Source: an uncultured Rhodospirillales bacterium
Lineage (GTDB): Bacteria > Pseudomonadota > Alphaproteobacteria > Rhodospirillales > 2-02-FULL-58-16
NCBI GenBank assembly: GCA_913053795.1
Contig: CAJXGZ010000053.1
Span: forward strand, 1 to 10,477
Length of the DNA: 10,477 nucleotides
Direction of reading: 5' to 3'
The position numbers and the translations under genes are program-made. Under the pieces are notes generated by a model. The model did no database searches. It saw only the letters and a list, made by a program, of their open reading frames with translations, and had not been told where the DNA came from. Below, in pieces: positions 1 to 5,512 of the stretch (position 1 is the first letter of the stretch; each line of letters begins with the position of its first letter).

Positions 1-714
1 AAGGCGGGACTGACCGAGGCCGAGGCGCCGGAGGTCAGCGGCTGGCTGGAAAGGGACGAGATCGTGCTGGTCGACGTCCGCGAGACCTCCGAGTACGAGC
101 AGGAGCACATACCGGGTTCCGTGTTGTGCCCGATGTCGGTCTTCGACCCCGACATCTTTCCGCGTATCCCCAAAAAAAGGATCGTCCTTATTTGCGCCAT
201 CGGCAAGCGCTCGGCGACGGCCGCCAAGCAACTTCATCAGACCGGTCACAAGCTTGTTTCCAACCTCGTCGGGGGCATTGAGGCGTGGAAAAAGGCCGGC
301 TGCCCGACCGAGGTCGAGTTTGTCTCTCCCACTGGGCCGAAAGAGCTGCCGCTGCTGACCAAGGACACCCCCGACATCGGCGCCCAGGCCGTAGACGAGC
401 ACTGGCGGACGGCGCCGACAAAAGCGCCCAACGTCCACCCCGGCGAGGTGCTGGTTGAATTGTTCCTAAAGCCCCACGGCCTCAGCCGCGCCCAACTCGC
501 CCGCGACATCAAGGCGTCACCTCGGTCAATCGGTGAAATCGCCAGCTGCAGGCGTTCCATCGACGCCGCCATGGCGCTCCGCCTGGCGCGATACTTCTGC
601 ACCGCCGACGATTTCTGGATTCGCCTGCAGGGCGACCACGACCTGGAAAAGGCGCGGAGGAAGTCAGGGAGGGCAATCCGCGAGGAGGTCACGCCGAGAA
701 AGCCATGCCCCTGA
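1..714 (+). CDS. Rhodanese domain fused to HigA-type HTH domain (5' partial)
   Basis: The frame is open to the left edge. Residues upstream of the GTG at 64 continue the rhodanese fold, so the true start lies outside the window. The N-terminal half is a single-domain rhodanese: the VDVRE strand is at about 70-84, the active-site loop is CAIGKRS with the persulfide-forming Cys codon at 193-195, and the closing LVGGIEAWKKAG helix follows. A linker of about 40 residues leads to a C-terminal HigA/XRE-like helix-turn-helix of about 75 residues (roughly 430-655): HPGEVL, LSRAQLARDIKASPRSIGEI, ALRLARYF, then FWIRLQGDHDLE. HigA proteins are antitoxins and repressors; rhodaneses transfer sulfane sulfur. 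I infer a sulfur-responsive regulator, or a sulfurtransferase tethered to DNA. No HigB toxin gene is visible downstream; upstream is unseen. Two HTH-domain cysteines (codons 547-549 and 598-600) stand where the family consensus has glycine. Domain calls are confident; the function is inferred. Confidence 0.85.
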   Translation, partial: KAGLTEAEAPEVSGWLERDEIVLVDVRETSEYEQEHIPGSVLCPMSVFDPDIFPRIPKKRIVLICAIGKRSATAAKQLHQTGHKLVSNLVGGIEAWKKAGCPTEVEFVSPTGPKELPLLTKDTPDIGAQAVDEHWRTAPTKAPNVHPGEVLVELFLKPHGLSRAQLARDIKASPRSIGEIASCRRSIDAAMALRLARYFCTADDFWIRLQGDHDLEKARRKSGRAIREEVTPRKPCP

Positions 715-842
715 ATAAACACGGCGCGGGGAACTGAAACGGCGAGGCCCAGGAACGCCATCGCGCCCGATGATAGCCGTTGACCGCTGGATCAATCATT
801 TTGTTTCTAATTGGCGTCATTTTTCCCTGGCAAGACGCCGAC

Positions 843-880
843 TGATGTTATATTTTGCTAGACTAATATAATAACCGGTG
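843..880 (+). promoter_or_regulatory. Candidate tusA promoter with inverted repeat
   Basis: The gap 715-932 is AT-rich near its right end. It holds a perfect TATAAT at 867-872. This lies in an inverted repeat with 7-bp arms, TTATATT at 848-854 and AATATAA at 865-871, separated by 10 bp. No good -35 hexamer sits at the usual distance; the best is ATGTTA at 845-850 (3 of 6 matches). Absence of a -35 together with a palindrome over the -10 would fit an activated or repressed promoter, but no start site is known. The rest of the gap shows no gene and no convincing terminator for the upstream rhodanese gene. Confidence 0.35.
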
Positions 881-932
881 TCCTCTTGGGCGTGAAAACG
901 GAGTCAAGACATTAATAAACATGGGAGACGAT

Positions 933-1160
933 ATGGCGACTGAAACCCTAGACGTAAAGGGCCTTAACTGTCCGATGCCGATTCTGAAGGCGAAGAAGGC
1001 GATTAAGTCCATGAAAAAGGGCGACAAGTTGGAAGTCCTCTCAACCGATCCTGGATCGGCGCAGGACTTCGTATCCTTTTGCCGCTCCACCGGGAACGAG
1101 TTGTTGGAGGCGGACGATAAGGATGGTGTTTACCGGTTTCTGATAATGAAATCAGGCTGA
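933..1160 (+). CDS. tusA: TusA-family sulfur carrier protein
   Basis: This 75-residue protein has the TusA signature GLNCPMPILKAKKAI, with the persulfide-carrying cysteine at residue 13 (codon 969-971) followed by PxP. A second cysteine is in the VSFC segment near residue 49. TusA is a small cytoplasmic carrier that takes sulfane sulfur from a rhodanese or cysteine desulfurase. In sulfur oxidizers it hands it to DsrE of DsrEFH (established for Allochromatium). I chose ATG 933 because GGGAG at 923-927 gives a good Shine-Dalgarno 5 bases upstream. An in-frame ATG at 921 would add four residues but has no well-placed ribosome site. The neighbours, a rhodanese upstream and dsr genes downstream, fit a dedicated relay. 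Its last 9 bases overlap the end of the convergent minus-strand gene. Confidence 0.93.
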   Translation: MATETLDVKGLNCPMPILKAKKAIKSMKKGDKLEVLSTDPGSAQDFVSFCRSTGNELLEADDKDGVYRFLIMKSG

Positions 1161-1391
1161 CCGCTCTCCATGGGGTTCGTGACGTCGGCTTTCGTCGGAC
1201 CAAGCGCACATCGCTTTGCCCCAGCGGGCCGCCGTGTCGGCGTCGACGTCGATGATGGTGAAGCGCCGGCCTTCCCGGATACGTATCCTCATCAGGACCA
1301 CGCCGTCATTGAAAGCGACCTCCTGGATGACCACTTGTTTACCCCAGGGAGCGTTGAAACCGTCGAGTTCCTTAACCTTCTCACCACCCAT
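1152..1391 (-). CDS. Small protein of unknown function, convergent with tusA
   Basis: This is a 79-residue protein I cannot assign to a named family. I chose the ATG at 1391-1389 because GAGAGG lies 8 bases upstream on the minus strand. In-frame ATGs 9 and 20 codons further upstream (to 1451) lack a good ribosome site. The middle reads as a compact alpha/beta unit: APWGKQVVIQEVAF, then LMRIRIREGRRFTIIDVD, then a helix ADTAARWGKAMCAW. The pattern of basic RIREGRRF followed by DVDADTAARW looks like a conserved core and not a shadow frame. The last 15 residues are polar and probably disordered. There is no signal peptide or membrane segment. It is transcribed divergently from dsrA and its end overlaps tusA by 9 bases, so it may share control with the dsr operon. 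A small soluble accessory or regulatory protein is possible but unproven. Confidence 0.7.
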   Translation of the reverse strand: MGGEKVKELDGFNAPWGKQVVIQEVAFNDGVVLMRIRIREGRRFTIIDVDADTAARWGKAMCAWSDESRRHEPHGERSA

Positions 1392-1480
1392 CGTTTTAAC
1401 CTCTCGCCAATGTTCCATTAGATACTTACCGCGAAAGAAAAAGATGTTCAATAATATCGGCTCAGGGATAGCAAACTGAA

Positions 1481-1534
1481 TTTGACAAACGCTTATATTC
1501 GAATATTCTTAAGTAAGGTTTTGAAAAACGCTTA
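1481..1534 (+). repeat. 15-bp direct repeat in the dsrA upstream region
   Basis: TTTGACAAACGCTTA at 1481-1495 recurs as TTTGAAAAACGCTTA at 1520-1534, with one mismatch and a 39-bp period. The first copy contains the -35 hexamer. The second lies at or just past the predicted transcript start. It could be a pair of binding sites for a regulator or a duplicated promoter element. Confidence 0.6.
1482..1509 (+). promoter_or_regulatory. Candidate dsr operon promoter with palindrome over the -10
   Basis: A perfect -35 TTGACA lies at 1482-1487, with TATTCT at 1504-1509 (4 of 6 -10 matches) after a 16-bp spacer. The likely transcript start is near 1516, giving a leader of about 105 bases before dsrA. 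A 12-bp perfect palindrome, ATATTCGAATAT at 1495-1506, covers the spacer and the -10. ArsR-type sulfur-responsive repressors (SqrR/BigR group) are known to bind AT-rich inverted repeats with ATTC/GAAT half-sites, so a repressor site is plausible (inference). The gap also serves the minus-strand gene that starts at 1391. Confidence 0.5.
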
Positions 1535-1563
1535 ACCATCGGAAATTTTTACGGCGAAAACGA

Positions 1564-1581
1564 TTGCCGGTCCGCCGGCAA
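1564..1581 (+). promoter_or_regulatory. Hairpin in the dsrA 5' leader
   Basis: TTGCCGG at 1564-1570 and CCGGCAA at 1575-1581 form a perfect 7-bp stem around a TCCG tetraloop (UNCG type). The hairpin ends 39 bases before the dsrA ATG. No T-run follows on the plus strand, so it is not a standard terminator for dsr transcription. It may protect the 5' end of the operon mRNA or affect translation. Read on the minus strand it is followed by TCGTTTTCG, so stopping antisense transcription is a weaker alternative. Confidence 0.5.
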
Positions 1582-1620
1582 GCACCTGAAAACGGCCAAA
1601 GAGCTGGAATGAGAGCGACC

Positions 1621-2871
1621 ATGAATAAAAAAATGCCCGACACCCCGTTTCTCGATCAACTAGAGGGTGGCCCATGGCCAAGCTTTGTTACCGGGCTGAA
1701 GCGGCTGGCCGAGGACGAGGGCAAACCCTACGCCGGTATGATGAAGGATTTGCTGGGGCAATTGGAGCGCTCCTACGAGACCCGCAAGGGCTATTGGAAA
1801 GGCGGCGTCGTCGGCGTGCGCGGTTATGGCGGCGGCGTTATTCCCCGCTTCTCCGAGATCGCCGAGGACTATCCGGAGTCATCCGAGTTCCACACCCTTC
1901 GCATCATGCCGCCGGCCGGCATGCATTACGACACCAAGACGCTGCGAAAGCTGTGCGATATCTGGGAAAAGCACGGGTCGGGGCTGATCGCCCTGCACGG
2001 GCAGAGCGGCGACATCATGTTCCAGGGCTGCACTTCCGAAAAGGTCCAAGAGGCCTTCGACGAACTGAACGAGTTCGGCTTTGACATGGGCGGCGCCGGT
2101 CCGTCGCTACGCACCGCCATGAGCTGCGTCGGCGCGGCGCGTTGCGAGCACTCCTGCTATAACGAGCAGAAAGCGCACCGGTTTATCATCAACTCGATGC
2201 TTGACGAGTTGCACCGTCCAGCGATGCCTTACAAGTTCAAGTTCAAGTTTTCCGGTTGCGCCAACGACTGCGTCAACGCCATTCAACGTTGCGACTTCGC
2301 CATCATCGGCACTTGGCGCGACGACATCCAAGTCGACCAGAAGGAAGTCAAAAAGTTCGTCAAGGATCGCGGCCGCAAGGAAGTCAACGACCAAGTCGTC
2401 AACATGTGCCCGACCCGCGCCCTGAGCCTCAACGACGACGACACCCTCGACATCGACAACGGAAGTTGCGTGCGCTGCATGCACTGCATCAACGTCATGA
2501 CCAAAGCCCTGGCGCCCGGTAAGGAGCGCGGGGCGACGGTTCTTGTCGGCGGCAAGCGCTCCCTCAAGATCGGCGACCTGATGGGCACCGTCATTGTCCC
2601 CTTCATGCGCTTGGAGACCGACGAGGACTATGAAAAGCTCCGCCAATTGGGCGAGGACTGCATAGAGTTTTTCGCCGAGAACGCGCTGGAGCACGAACGC
2701 ACCGGCGAGATGATCGAGCGCATCGGTCTGGTCAACTTCCTTGAAGGGCTGGGCATCGACGTCGAGCCCAACATGGTCAATAGCCCCCGCACCAGCAATT
2801 ACGTGCGCATCGACGGCGATGGCTGGGACGCCGAAGTGGAAAAATGGAATCGCGGAAGGAAGTCAGCATGA
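1621..2871 (+). CDS. dsrA: Reverse dissimilatory sulfite reductase, alpha subunit
   Basis: This 416-residue protein has the usual length and full motif set of DsrA. DsrAB is a cytoplasmic alpha2beta2 siroheme enzyme. In sulfur oxidizers it works in reverse, oxidising DsrC-bound sulfur to sulfite. Siroheme-[4Fe-4S] cysteines are seen as C169-X5-C175 and SGC213-X3-C217, with an extra C179. An inserted ferredoxin-like domain follows: C263 in MCPTRAL and C283-X2-C286-X2-C289. The C-terminal part (FMRLETDEDYEKL, RIGLVNFLEGLGI) is typical of the family. I chose ATG 1621 because GAGAG at 1611-1615 lies five bases upstream. An in-frame ATG at 1609 and a TTG at 1564 are possible but less likely, the latter because it lies in the leader hairpin. 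It is the first gene of the plus-strand dsr operon, and its stop overlaps the dsrB start by 4 bases, suggesting translational coupling. Confidence 0.97.
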   Translation: MNKKMPDTPFLDQLEGGPWPSFVTGLKRLAEDEGKPYAGMMKDLLGQLERSYETRKGYWKGGVVGVRGYGGGVIPRFSEIAEDYPESSEFHTLRIMPPAGMHYDTKTLRKLCDIWEKHGSGLIALHGQSGDIMFQGCTSEKVQEAFDELNEFGFDMGGAGPSLRTAMSCVGAARCEHSCYNEQKAHRFIINSMLDELHRPAMPYKFKFKFSGCANDCVNAIQRCDFAIIGTWRDDIQVDQKEVKKFVKDRGRKEVNDQVVNMCPTRALSLNDDDTLDIDNGSCVRCMHCINVMTKALAPGKERGATVLVGGKRSLKIGDLMGTVIVPFMRLETDEDYEKLRQLGEDCIEFFAENALEHERTGEMIERIGLVNFLEGLGIDVEPNMVNSPRTSNYVRIDGDGWDAEVEKWNRGRKSA

Positions 2872-3941
2872 GCGCCAAACCCCGTATGCCCGACGAATGC
2901 GGCGTTCCGGACCCCATGCCCCTGATGCATCCGGTCCTTAAGAAGAACTTCGGCCAATGGAAATATCACGACCGTCCCCGCCCCGGCGTCCTTCATCATG
3001 TCGCCGACGGCGGCGACGAGATATGGACGGTCAAGGCCGGCACCCAGCGCCAGATGGACATCTATTCCATCCGCACGCTGTGCGACATCGCCGACGAGCA
3101 CGCCGGGGGCCATGTCCGTTTCACCGTGCGCTCCAACATCGAATTCATGGTGAACTCGTTCGACAAGGTGCAGCCCCTGATCGACAGGCTGGGCGAAGAG
3201 GGATACCCCGTCGGCGGCACCGGCAACTCGATTTCCATGATCTCCCATACCCAGGGGTGGCTGCATTGCGACATCCCCGCTACCGACGCCTCGGGCGTGG
3301 TCAAGTCGCTGATGGATGAACTCTATGAGGATTTTATAAACGAGGAGATGCCGAACCGGGTGAAGATCACCACCTCCTGCTGCCAGATCAACTGCGGCGG
3401 CCAGGGCGACATCGCCATCAACATCCAGCACACCAAGCCGCCCAAGATCAACCACGACCTGGTGGCCAATGTTTGCGAGCGCCCGTCGGTCATCGCCCGT
3501 TGTCCGGTGGCGGCTATCCGTCCGGCCCTGGTCAACGGCAAGCCGAGCCTCGAGGTGGACGAGAAGAAGTGCATGTGCTGCGGCGCCTGCTACCCGCCGT
3601 GCCCGCCCATGCAGATCAACGATCCCGAACACTCGAAAATAGCCATCTGGGTCGGCGGCAAACATTCCAGCACCCGCTCCAAGCCCGCCTTTCACAAGCT
3701 TGTTATCGCCAACCTCCCCAACAACCCGCCCCATTGGCCGGAGGTTGCGGAAGTGGTCAAGAACATCCTCAAGACCTACAAGGAGAACGCGCAGGCCTGG
3801 GAGCGCATGGGCGAATGGATCGATCGCATCGGCTGGCCGCGCTTCTTTGACCTCACCGGCCTACCCTTCACGAAATACCACATCGAGGACTGGCACGGCT
3901 CGCGCTCAAGTTTAAACGCCTCCAGCCACCTTCATTTCTAG
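2868..3941 (+). CDS. dsrB: Reverse dissimilatory sulfite reductase, beta subunit
   Basis: This 357-residue protein is the beta partner of DsrA and carries the catalytically active siroheme in the complex (family knowledge). Siroheme-cluster ligands are visible as C134 in WLHCD and C171-C172-X3-C176 in TSCCQINCGG. The ferredoxin domain contributes C212 in RCPVAAI and C235, C237/C238, C241 and C245 in the KCMCCGACYPPCPP segment. The C-terminal FDLTGLPFTKYHIEDW block is typical of DsrB. I chose ATG 2868 within an ATGA overlap with the dsrA stop. GGAAGG just upstream, inside dsrA, gives the ribosome site. An in-frame ATG at 2844 would only add eight residues from the dsrA tail. Oxidative and reductive DsrB look alike. 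The oxidative assignment rests on dsrEFH and dsrL in the same operon, not on this sequence alone. Confidence 0.97.
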   Translation: MSAKPRMPDECGVPDPMPLMHPVLKKNFGQWKYHDRPRPGVLHHVADGGDEIWTVKAGTQRQMDIYSIRTLCDIADEHAGGHVRFTVRSNIEFMVNSFDKVQPLIDRLGEEGYPVGGTGNSISMISHTQGWLHCDIPATDASGVVKSLMDELYEDFINEEMPNRVKITTSCCQINCGGQGDIAINIQHTKPPKINHDLVANVCERPSVIARCPVAAIRPALVNGKPSLEVDEKKCMCCGACYPPCPPMQINDPEHSKIAIWVGGKHSSTRSKPAFHKLVIANLPNNPPHWPEVAEVVKNILKTYKENAQAWERMGEWIDRIGWPRFFDLTGLPFTKYHIEDWHGSRSSLNASSHLHF

Positions 3942-3968
3942 GCCTCGGGATAAGGGGAAAGGGACGAC

Positions 3969-4328
3969 ATGAAATTCGGAATTATGGTCAACGAGGGGCC
4001 GTTCACCCACCAAGCGTCGGACTCCGCCTACCACTTCGCCAAGGCGGCGCTGGACAAGGGCCACCAGGTGTTGCGGATCTTCTTCTATTACGACGGCGTC
4101 AACAACGCCAACAAGCTGTCCCAGCCCCAGGCCGACGACCGCAACCTGATCAAGCTGTGGGGCGAGCTGGGAAAGGAACACAACCTCGACTTGGTTGTCT
4201 GCGTCGCCGCCGCGTTGAGGCGCGGCATCAAGGAAGAAATTCTGGCCGAGGGCTTCCGCATCTCGGGGCTTGGTCAGTTGATCGAGGCCGGCGTCGCCGC
4301 CGACCGCCTCGTTGTATTCGGCGACTGA
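3969..4328 (+). CDS. dsrE: DsrE, sulfur-relay subunit with active-site cysteine
   Basis: This 119-residue protein is a DsrE/TusD homologue. The sulfur-binding cysteine is C78 in LVVCVAAALRRGI, the same number as the active Cys of E. coli TusD and Allochromatium DsrE. DsrEFH is a cytoplasmic alpha2beta2gamma2 hexamer that accepts persulfide sulfur from TusA and passes it to the penultimate cysteine of DsrC (established). In reductive sulfate reducers dsrEFH is normally absent, so an intact Cys here is strong evidence for sulfur oxidation. The start ATG follows a purine-rich AAGGGGAAAGGG stretch. The gap to dsrB is 27 bases and to dsrF 13 bases. The first strand MKFGIMVNEGPFTHQASDSAY is typical of the family. 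Confidence 0.96.
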   Translation: MKFGIMVNEGPFTHQASDSAYHFAKAALDKGHQVLRIFFYYDGVNNANKLSQPQADDRNLIKLWGELGKEHNLDLVVCVAAALRRGIKEEILAEGFRISGLGQLIEAGVAADRLVVFGD

Positions 4329-4341
4329 GGAAAAAAACGCT

Positions 4342-4773
4342 ATGGAAGACCAATTCGAAGACTTGTTCGACATCGAGGGAGTCAAGAAAAAGTTCATGTT
4401 CGTCAACCGTAAGGCGCCCTACGGCACCATTTACGCCCTCGAGGTGCTGGAGGCTGTGCTGATCTCGGCCGCCTTCGAGCAGCACGCGGCGATCGTCTTC
4501 GTCGATGACGGGGTTTACCAGATTAAGAAGGGCCAGGACACCAAGGCCATCAACATGAAGAACTTCTCGCCCACCTTCAAGATCATCGAGATGGAGAAGG
4601 AGGACGCCGACGAAGACCCGGACATGGACATGGTCTGGCGGATCATCGTCGAGAAGGAATCCATGGAGGCCAGAGGGTTTACGCCCGACGACTTCGTGAT
4701 TGACGTTGAGGTGCTTTCCAGCGCCGAATTGGGAGCGTTCATGGAAGAACAGGACGTGATTCTTAGCGGTTGA
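4342..4773 (+). CDS. dsrF: DsrF, sulfur-relay subunit
   Basis: This 143-residue TusC/DsrF homologue is the beta subunit of the DsrEFH hexamer. The family core is clear: KKFMFVNRKAPYGTIYALE near residue 15, then AAIVFVDDGVYQIKKGQDT and IKMKNFSP-like NMKNFSPTFK. It has no cysteine at all, in keeping with DsrF being structural and not a sulfur carrier. I chose ATG 4342, preceded by GAGG at 4327-4330; an in-frame TTG at 4312 would overlap dsrE by 17 bases and is unlikely. A very acidic stretch, EKEDADEDPDMDM near residues 85-100, looks like a loop insertion compared with the Allochromatium protein as I remember it. The gene sits between dsrE and dsrH in the standard order. Confidence 0.95.
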   Translation: MEDQFEDLFDIEGVKKKFMFVNRKAPYGTIYALEVLEAVLISAAFEQHAAIVFVDDGVYQIKKGQDTKAINMKNFSPTFKIIEMEKEDADEDPDMDMVWRIIVEKESMEARGFTPDDFVIDVEVLSSAELGAFMEEQDVILSG

Positions 4774-4790
4774 GCAAGGGAGCCAAGAAC

Positions 4791-5093
4791 ATGCTGCACA
4801 CTGTCAACAAATCGCCCTACGAACGCGCTAACCTGGATAGCTGCCTGCGTCTGGCCCAAAAGGGCAGCGCAATCTTACTGTACGAGGACGGCGTCTATGC
4901 AGCCGTCAAGGACGCCGACGCATCCGCCAAAATCGAGGGCGCGTTGAAGGACTTGTCGGTTTTCGTTCTCGGCCCGGATTTGGCCGCAAGGGGAATTGAG
5001 GAGAATCGGCTGATAAACGGCGTCGTGGTTGTTGATTACGGCGGATTTGTTGATCTGGTGGGGGAGCACGGGCCAACTCAAACTTGGCTATAA
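4791..5093 (+). CDS. dsrH: DsrH, sulfur-relay subunit
   Basis: This 100-residue TusB/DsrH homologue is the gamma subunit of DsrEFH. It opens with the family signature MLHTVNKSPYERANLDSCL. C18 corresponds to the conserved cysteine of oxidative DsrH proteins (Cys20 in Allochromatium). The LLYEDGVYAA block, VLGPDLAARG and VVVVDYGGFVDL are also typical. It ends in the aromatic TWL tail seen in the family. I chose ATG 4791 because AAGGGAG at 4776-4782 lies 8 bases upstream. An in-frame TTG at 4770, overlapping the dsrF stop, would add seven residues and is less likely. Together with dsrE and dsrF it completes the relay that delivers sulfur to DsrC, encoded next. Confidence 0.95.
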   Translation: MLHTVNKSPYERANLDSCLRLAQKGSAILLYEDGVYAAVKDADASAKIEGALKDLSVFVLGPDLAARGIEENRLINGVVVVDYGGFVDLVGEHGPTQTWL

Positions 5094-5114
5094 TAATAAA
5101 GGGAGAATACTGAC

Positions 5115-5447
5115 ATGGCGTACGATGTGAACGGTAAGGTTATCGAGCATGACGAGGAGGGCTATATCACCGACATTTCCGTATGGAGCGAGGATCTTGC
5201 CAACGTCATCGCCAAGGGTGAGGAAATCGACATGACCAGCGATCATTGGGAGGTGATCAATTTTCTGCGCGAGTATTACGAAGAATACCAGATTGCCCCG
5301 GCGGTCAGGGTGCTTGTGAAGGCGGTCAAGAAGACGATGGGCGTGGAAAAGGGCAACAACAAGTACCTCTACGAACTGTTCCCCTACGGCCCGGCCAAAC
5401 AAGCCTGCAAGATCGCCGGCCTGCCCAAGCCGACCGGCTGCATCTAG
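5115..5447 (+). CDS. dsrC: DsrC, sulfur-carrier substrate protein of DsrAB
   Basis: This 110-residue protein is a full DsrC. It has the C-terminal swinging arm GPAKQACKIAGLPKPTGCI with both redox cysteines, C98 (CysB) and the penultimate C109 (CysA), separated by ten residues. DsrC carries sulfur as a persulfide or trisulfide and is the real substrate of DsrAB. It links DsrEFH, DsrAB and the DsrK membrane-complex subunit. TusE and other homologues that lack CysB do not fit. The DHWEVINFLREYYEEYQIAP helix block is typical. GGGAG at 5101-5105 gives a good ribosome site. A hairpin follows the gene, and a TATAAT string overlaps the dsrH stop just upstream. DsrC is needed in excess over the other Dsr proteins, so extra control at this point would make sense. 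Confidence 0.98.
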   Translation: MAYDVNGKVIEHDEEGYITDISVWSEDLANVIAKGEEIDMTSDHWEVINFLREYYEEYQIAPAVRVLVKAVKKTMGVEKGNNKYLYELFPYGPAKQACKIAGLPKPTGCI

Positions 5448-5466
5448 GTCGGTTTCGAAAGCTTAA

Positions 5467-5490
5467 GGGGCGGTTCTTCTTCGCCGCTCC
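5467..5490 (+). promoter_or_regulatory. Intergenic hairpin between dsrC and dsrM
   Basis: GGGGCGG at 5467-5473 can pair with CCGCTCC at 5484-5490 (7 bp, one G-U) around a 10-base pyrimidine-rich loop. No T-run follows, so it is not a simple terminator. It is the only such structure I see inside the dsr operon. A hairpin here could stabilise the upstream mRNA end after processing or cause partial termination, raising dsrC expression relative to dsrM-O. Pairing was checked by eye only. Confidence 0.4.
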
Positions 5491-5512
5491 GATCGACGAG
5501 GACTTTGCCGAG

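Noticed and set aside
723..767. GGCGCG/CGCGCC inverted repeat after the rhodanese-HTH gene as a terminator
   Set aside because: The 6-bp arms are 33 bases apart and no T-run follows, so chance pairing in GC-rich DNA is more likely.
780..785. TTGACC as a -35 for tusA
   Set aside because: No fair -10 hexamer lies 16-18 bases downstream, and it is about 80 bases from the TATAAT at 867.
1170..1421. Plus-strand frame of 83 codons downstream of tusA
   Set aside because: It is antisense to the minus-strand small gene, whose frame has a good ribosome site and a more protein-like sequence.
2799..3734. Long minus-strand open frame of 311 codons across dsrB
   Set aside because: It lies opposite dsrB, has a low-complexity Gly/Ala/Val/His composition and no recognisable domain; it is a shadow of GC-rich codon use.
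5246..5512. N-terminal extension of dsrM into dsrC
   Set aside because: The extra 89 codons overlap dsrC in another frame and are not hydrophobic; the known DsrM N-terminus matches the start at 5513.
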